Part shown: in pieces, positions 6,854-11,015 of the stretch
How positions within the stretch are numbered: position 1 is the stretch's first letter
How the letters are laid out: every line of letters begins with the position of its first letter
Assembly (NCBI GenBank): GCA_027604185.1
Contig: JADGKB010000211.1
Coordinates: 1-11,015, forward strand
Direction of reading: 5' to 3'
Source: Boothiomyces macroporosus
Lineage: Eukaryota; Chytridiomycota; Chytridiomycetes; Rhizophydiales; Terramycetaceae
Length of the DNA: 11,015 bases
Translations under genes and position numbers: made by a program
Notes under the pieces: model-generated
Told to the model about the DNA's origin: nothing
What the model saw: only the letters and a program-made list of their open reading frames with translations
Database searches by the model: none

Positions 6854-7208
6854 TTATATTTCATATTCCTCTTTGGTTTTAGTAGTAAGTGATAATGCAT
6901 GTAATCCTTGTTTAAGTTCATCCCCAAGAATCGAATAAATCAACCTGTGTCTCTGAACCAACGGTTTTCCTTTAAATTCATCCGATACTACAGTAACCCT
7001 ATCTTAACACCAATTACCTAAAATGGGTTTCAATAGCATCCACACCTCGCATTGCGGAATGCTTTGCATGCTTGGAGCTATCATCAATGATATCGAGAAA
7101 GGTTGGGTTCAACGCTAGAGTTAATTTGCTTTCTATTTGTGAGTAAACTGGTCCTTTTTGAGTCATGAATTCCTTTAGAAAAGTTGATTTGAACCTTTTG
7201 AAAATCAT
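6854..7208 (-). CDS. BOL1: BolA-family protein, BolA1/BOL1-like
   Basis: CDS is complement(join(6854..6998, 7018..7208)), 111 residues. BolA proteins partner monothiol glutaredoxins in [2Fe-2S] handling, and BOL1-type members act in mitochondrial Fe-S cluster delivery. The BolA fold covers about residues 22-106: L-D-I-I-D-D-S-S-K-H (38-47), E-T-H-F-R-V (60-65), then F-K-G-K-x-L-V-Q-R-H-R-L-I-Y (72-85) with the signature R-H-R, and H-A-L-S (97-100). A 19-nt intron splits the Arg64 codon. The first ATG (7208) gives a basic, phenylalanine-rich, acid-poor stretch (M-I-F-K-R-F-K-S-T-F) that could be a mitochondrial presequence; Met15 is an alternative start. The frame also runs upstream to a GTG but has no earlier ATG. 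Its stop lies 19 bp from the U1-70K stop, so the transcripts probably overlap. Confidence 0.93.
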
Positions 7209-7343
7209 GAAAAAAGAGGTTGAATTCTCCACCACAAAAAAATAATTTGGAGTGGAGATAGAGTTAGACCTTCTTGGCTATGTATCCTGGAGGACAGGGA
7301 TAATGTGTTGGAGATGTGGTGTAAATTTAAACAGGAATATTTA

Positions 7344-8282
7344 TTAAGAATCTTCTTTGTTTAGACATATTATTCGGTACGCATTACGCAAAGTGTTTTC
7401 CGCACAGTGTACAGCACCGGATATTTCATGTGCAGACTTGGGATCGTTTGACATAGAAGTGGCATAGTAGATACAAGCGCCGACTATCGTAATAGGAGAC
7501 TTTCCTGTTAGCAATCCTTTTCCGGTAACTAATTGGCAAGTTTCTTCAGCAGTTTTGATTACTTGTTTATCCAGCGACAGCAAGCTGCCAAATCTTCTAA
7601 TATGAGTCAGTAGAAAGATTGAATCTTGTTCTACTGGGTGTGTTTTGAGAATTGGTTTGATGATATTGAAGCAACTGCCAATCAGTCTCTTTGGAGTAAG
7701 AGTCAGGTAGCTAATCTCTTTAAAAGATCGTTCAGCATGGTGCATCCTACAGGCTATAAACAGACAAGTGGCGATAACAGCATTAGTAGGCTTACCCCGC
7801 AATAGCTTCTCATCGTCAACCTTTAGTTTTAGATAAAAATAAACCTTTTTGAATAGCTGCTTTGCCGAGTCTGAAACTGCTTTTGGTAAATTGATTTTAT
7901 CAGCCATTTGTTGGATAATCTGAAACGATTCCATCAAATTGTGATAATTCTTACCTTTGGAAACCATTTGTTGAGTCCTGCTCAAGATTTTTGATATTGT
8001 CTTTCCATCATCAATCACCGCAGTAGAGTCCAAATAGTCACTTCCCATCAAATGATTTGAATTTCCTACCCTATTTGGATTGACAGAATTCTTATCATCA
8101 CTTGAAAATGTCCTCCATTCTGGTCTGGTGTCTATCAATCTGCTTCCAAGTATAAGGCCGCAACTTCCGCAAATCAAGTCGCCCCTTGCAAAGTCTTCTA
8201 CAATATTTGGGATTTCATCCCGGCAGTCCGAGCATATTAAGTACAAATTTAAATCCTGGTTGGTCATTACTGCTGTTGGCAT
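7344..8282 (-). CDS. GTF2B: Transcription factor TFIIB
   Basis: TFIIB (312 residues, close to 316 in human) bridges TBP on the promoter and RNA polymerase II and helps set the start site. The N-terminal zinc ribbon uses Cys17, Cys20, Cys38 and Cys41, with the family-typical G-D-L-I-C-G-x-C-G-L. The B-reader/linker contains I-D-T-R-P-E-W-R-T-F and N-R-V-G. Two cyclin folds follow (about 108-195 and 205-300), including A-C-R-M-H-H-A-E-R-S-F-K-E-I in the first. There is no intron. The first ATG (8282) is chosen; Met6 is possible. A TATAAAAAG element lies 24-32 bp upstream. The stop codon overlaps an AATAAA, so the 3' end may form very soon after it. Confidence 0.97.
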   Translation of the reverse strand: MPTAVMTNQDLNLYLICSDCRDEIPNIVEDFARGDLICGSCGLILGSRLIDTRPEWRTFSSDDKNSVNPNRVGNSNHLMGSDYLDSTAVIDDGKTISKILSRTQQMVSKGKNYHNLMESFQIIQQMADKINLPKAVSDSAKQLFKKVYFYLKLKVDDEKLLRGKPTNAVIATCLFIACRMHHAERSFKEISYLTLTPKRLIGSCFNIIKPILKTHPVEQDSIFLLTHIRRFGSLLSLDKQVIKTAEETCQLVTGKGLLTGKSPITIVGACIYYATSMSNDPKSAHEISGAVHCAENTLRNAYRIICLNKEDS

Positions 8283-8305
8283 TTTCAATTATCTCTTTGT
8301 TGTCT

Positions 8306-8314
8306 CTTTTTATA
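8306..8314 (-). promoter_or_regulatory. TATA-like box of TFIIB
   Basis: On the minus strand this reads TATAAAAAG, 24-32 bp upstream of the TFIIB ATG, the same nonamer as before the RGS gene. Confidence 0.5.
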
Positions 8315-8517
8315 CTGGTGGTGAGTCATCGGATATTAAGCTGTTTCGGATAAACACAAATTAAATGGCAATCCAACACTGATATTTTCCACTGATTCAA
8401 ATCACCTGAGTGCATACAGTGTGTATTGTATTCTGACATGAAAGCAGAAAATAGTTATCCTGCAATTCAAGTACTGTCGCTCCTGTCAAAGAGTCCTATG
8501 ACACATGCAATAAGCTA

Positions 8518-8525
8518 GCCAATCA
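8518..8525 (+). promoter_or_regulatory. Possible CCAAT box upstream of PSMA3
   Basis: GCCAATCA lies about 90 bp upstream of the PSMA3 ATG, a typical position for a CCAAT element bound by the HAP/NF-Y complex. The match is short and could be chance. Confidence 0.3.
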
Positions 8526-8610
8526 AATTCATTCAATTCGTAGATTCAAAAAAGAAGAGATCAACAATATTTTACAAAGCCACTTTTTGACCCTTGTCTA
8601 AAATTCAAAA

Positions 8611-9467
8611 ATGGGTTCAATCGGAACAGGAGTAAGAAATTCCCTAACCAAGTACGATCTCTCTGCGTCCACTTACGCTCCAGATGGAAGAATTTTTCAA
8701 GTCGAGTACGCAATGAAAGCGGTCGAGAACAGCGGGTATTTCCATTTTAAAACAGGACATGTATAGGGATTAAAGCTGTCGATGGTATTGTATTAGCACA
8801 TGAAAAGTTGATTACTTCGAAATTACTAGTATCTCAATCAAACAACCGCATTCAGACTATAGATACACATATCGGATTTGTTGCTGCTGGACTACTTGCA
8901 GATTCAAGACATTTGGCTGGAAGAGCAAGAGAGGAAGCCGAAAGTTACAAAAATATTTACCGTCAACCAATTCCATCAATGATGATTGCTAAAAGAGTTG
9001 CTGGTTATGTTTCAGCATTTACATTATATTCATCTGTAAGACCATTTGGCTTGGCTTCTATCATTGGATCAGTAGATGTCCATGGACCAGCGTTATATAT
9101 GTTTGAACCATCTGGATTGTATTACGTACTTTTTCATGCTAACAAAAGGGTTACAATGCAACCGCTGTTGGAAAAGGATCTACCCTAGCCAAAACAGAGC
9201 TTGAAAAATTAGATTTCTCTACTCTGACTTGTGAAGAGGCAGTCAAGCATGCTGCAAGAATGTAATTGGTATTAACCGTAGTATGTATTTAGTTCACGAC
9301 GATGCCAAAGATAAAGATTTTGAACTAGAGTTGACTTGGATTTCTCCTCAGTCCGGCAACAAGCATAAAGTAGTACCAAAGGAATTGAAGGATGAAGCCG
9401 AAAGATTAGCAAAGGTAATTTATCTTGACTTTAGGCAGCATTGGATGATGGAATGGATGAAGATTGA
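8611..9467 (+). CDS. PSMA3: 20S proteasome subunit alpha 7 (PSMA3/PRE10)
   Basis: CDS is join(8611..8631, 8653..8735, 8756..9125, 9149..9261, 9282..9414, 9435..9467), 250 residues; human PSMA3 has 255. It is one of seven alpha subunits in the outer rings of the 20S core, which gate substrate entry. The start M-G-S-I-G-T-G-Y-D-L-S-A-S-T runs into the alpha-subunit signature [24 protein letters not shown]-like [14 protein letters not shown] and F-E-L-E-L-T-W then follow as in PSMA3, and the acidic C-terminus ends D-D-G-M-D-E-D. Five introns (21, 20, 23, 20 and 20 nt) interrupt it, the most in this window. Exon 1 codes only seven residues and the last only ten plus the stop. Each join restores conserved sequence. 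The stop is TGA. Confidence 0.97.
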
Positions 9468-9578
9468 TTTAAATAAACCCATCTCGTTATTAGTATTTCT
9501 AGTCTCTTATTAGTGTGATTTACCGTTGGGCTTGTGATTTCCTTTTTCATGCTGTCCACATGAAACTTTCCAAATTCA

Positions 9579-11015
9579 ATGCTATCAGAAAAAGAAATCC
9601 CAATAGAAGAGAGATTACCACTGGCGGTGCTGTTATACATTCAATTACAGCTTAAACTAGTAGAGCTACGAAACTCCTCGAAAGATACGAGAGCTGAAGA
9701 TGAATACCAACACTATATTCAAATGACCATGCTGCGACTGAAAATACATTACGAATTTACTGAGCAAGGTACACTTTACTGATTCAGAAATTGAGTGGAT
9801 GGATGAAATGGTGTTACCTGATATCCCTGTACTGGAAACCTTGGAGCAACGAATGATTGAAAAGATCCGCATTGAAGATAACATCCATGCTGCTCAGTCT
9901 CTCGTTGCGCACATTCTGTATATACTATTGGACATTAAAGGGAATAACCCTGTGGAATACGATGCACGATTACGTACTGGATTAAAGAGCATGGCAATGA
10001 AAATTATGGATTATGATTCGAAAAGTTTAAAAATGAAAGAACCAAATGATCAGAGCTATTTAGATGAAGCAACAGTGGAGAGTTCTGATAAGTGTGATGA
10101 CAAGCAAAAGAAAGCGCCTTTTATATTATTCTTGGCCGAATGTGAAGTTATCAAAAAGATTGCCGAGATTAATAGTAGTTTGTCAGAGGCAGCACCAAGC
10201 AAAGAAGAGGAAAGTGATAGCAAGCGGCTATCTAGATGGGCAGGTGTCGGATTAGCAGCAGTAGGTGGAGGGCTCCTAATTGGAGTAACTGGGGGTCTGG
10301 CTACTCCGCTTATTGCTGCTGGATTGGGAACACTGGGAACGAGTCTGGGAGTTGCTGGTGCCGCTGCTAGTTTTACTGCTTTGGGGTCAGTAACCGGAGC
10401 AGCTATTGTAGGAACATTGTTTGGAGTATCTGGGGCAGGACTAGCAGGCTACAAAATCAATAGGCGCTTAAAAGATCTGGAAGAGTTCTTCTTTACTCCA
10501 ATCAACGATGTTCCTCCAGGGTTGTCGTACTACATTGCAATCTCTGGATGGCTTACCGACATCAATGACAGCACTAACCAATGGGCACATTTATCTGACT
10601 GGAATCCAATGGTAGAAATCCTGACTTTGAGTTTTGATAGACAGAGCTTGGTTGATCTAACTACTGCTGCTTCTGAATTTATCAAGACTAGTTTGATTAC
10701 CTATGGTGCTAGTGGAATAGCTGCAGTTACCGCCGCTTCTACGTTGGCGTTTGCATTAGGGTGGCCAGTTGCGCTTTTGCAAACCGCTGCCATGCTGGAT
10801 AACCCATGGAATATGGCACTGGATAAAGCTGAGCAAGCAGGCAGGCACTTGGCTAGATCTGTATTGGCAACTCATGTTGGTGGAAAACGACCAGTGACTT
10901 TGATTGGACATGGAATGGGTGCAAGAGTTATAGTATACTGTCTATTGGAACTATACGCAATGACTGATATCGAATGTGATATATACAGTATGATTGACAG
11001 TGTCTACCTTTTTGG
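9579..11015 (+). CDS. TMCO4: TMCO4/MIL1-like DUF726 membrane protein, 3' end off window
   Basis: CDS is join(9579..9768, 9788..>11015), about 472 residues within the window, open at the right edge. DUF726 proteins (human TMCO4, yeast MIL1) have membrane segments followed by an alpha/beta-hydrolase-like domain. A charged helical N-terminal region (1-210) precedes a Gly/Ala-rich hydrophobic stretch (about 214-286) with several potential membrane segments. Next come family features I-A-I-S-G-W-L, a second hydrophobic region, and D-N-P-W-N (about 401-405). The region P-V-T-L-I-G-H-G-M-G-A-R-V-I matches the nucleophile elbow, but the expected Ser is Gly439, so catalysis at this site looks impossible. 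A 19-nt intron (9769-9787) splits codon 64. The ATG at 9579 is the first in frame, 111 bp after PSMA3; an upstream exon cannot be excluded. Confidence 0.92.

Larger units (their letters stand above)
8283..8610. promoter_or_regulatory. Divergent promoter region between TFIIB and PSMA3
   Basis: This 328-bp spacer between two divergent genes is the longest gap in the packed half of the window. It has a TATA-like box for TFIIB and a CCAAT motif nearer PSMA3. I see no yeast-type proteasome-associated element (GGTGGCAAA), no ORF of note and no convincing snoRNA boxes. Confidence 0.5.

Noticed and set aside
7226..7257. CTCCAC / GTGGAG inverted repeat between BolA and TFIIB
   Set aside because: Six pairs with a long AT-rich loop is within chance for this region.
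8283..8610. snoRNA or other small RNA in the TFIIB-PSMA3 spacer
   Set aside because: Several CTGA tetramers occur but no paired C box (RTGATGA) at a fitting distance, and no terminal stem was seen.
9431..9884. Minus-strand open frames over the PSMA3 end and TMCO4 start
   Set aside because: They are antisense to well-supported coding exons and have no recognisable content.
1..11015. Chlorarachniophyte nucleomorph origin, suggested by the 18-21 nt introns known there
   Set aside because: RGS, a secreted protein, mitochondrial-type BolA and TMCO4 do not fit the minimal nucleomorph gene set, and the base composition is not as extreme.
1..11015. Heterotrich ciliate origin, suggested by 15-16 nt introns in Stentor
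   Set aside because: Introns here are 19-23 nt, and MATA-type HMG boxes and RGS fit opisthokonts better. Not fully excluded without a phylogeny.

Overview
This is a nuclear segment of a gene-dense, AT-rich eukaryotic genome. It holds two tRNA-Leu genes (the first cut by the left edge), ten well-supported protein genes and two doubtful small ORFs. TAA, TAG and TGA all end real genes, so the standard code fits. RGS, MATA-type HMG boxes, SMU1, BolA, TMCO4/MIL1-type DUF726 and proteasome alpha genes together point to an opisthokont. A small-genome, early-diverging (zoosporic or parasitic) fungus or fungal relative is my best guess, but this is inference.

The striking property is intron size. Six of the ten protein genes look broken in a plain six-frame reading. 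They become full-length, conserved proteins only after removal of 16 GT-AG introns of 19 (x6), 20 (x7), 21 (x2) and 23 (x1) nt. Each begins GTA and carries a branch-like TAA or TGA element (usually TAAC, TAAT, TGAT or TGAC) just before the acceptor. The presumed branch A is usually intron nucleotide 14. A seventeenth intron, in the second HMG gene, fits the same pattern but would end in GG rather than AG. Two of the interrupted genes, SMU1 and U1-70K, themselves encode spliceosome proteins.

Layout: 1-690, tRNA-Leu(CAA) (3' part) and tRNA-Leu(AAG), separated by about 550 bp without a convincing gene. 1000-3331, an accessory-looking stretch: a weak small ORF, MATA-type HMG gene 1, a secreted protein with a duplicated six-cysteine module, a weak minus-strand ORF, and HMG gene 2. 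3400-9467, packed housekeeping and signalling genes: SMU1 (+), an RGS-domain protein (+), U1-70K (+), BolA (-), TFIIB (-) and proteasome alpha subunit PSMA3 (+). 9579 to the right edge: a TMCO4/MIL1-like membrane protein with an alpha/beta-hydrolase fold, open at the right end.

The genes are mostly independent units. Intergenic gaps in the second half are 19-328 bp. U1-70K and BolA converge with stop codons 19 bp apart. Four genes have a TATA-like box about 22-38 bp upstream of the ATG, implying very short 5' leaders.
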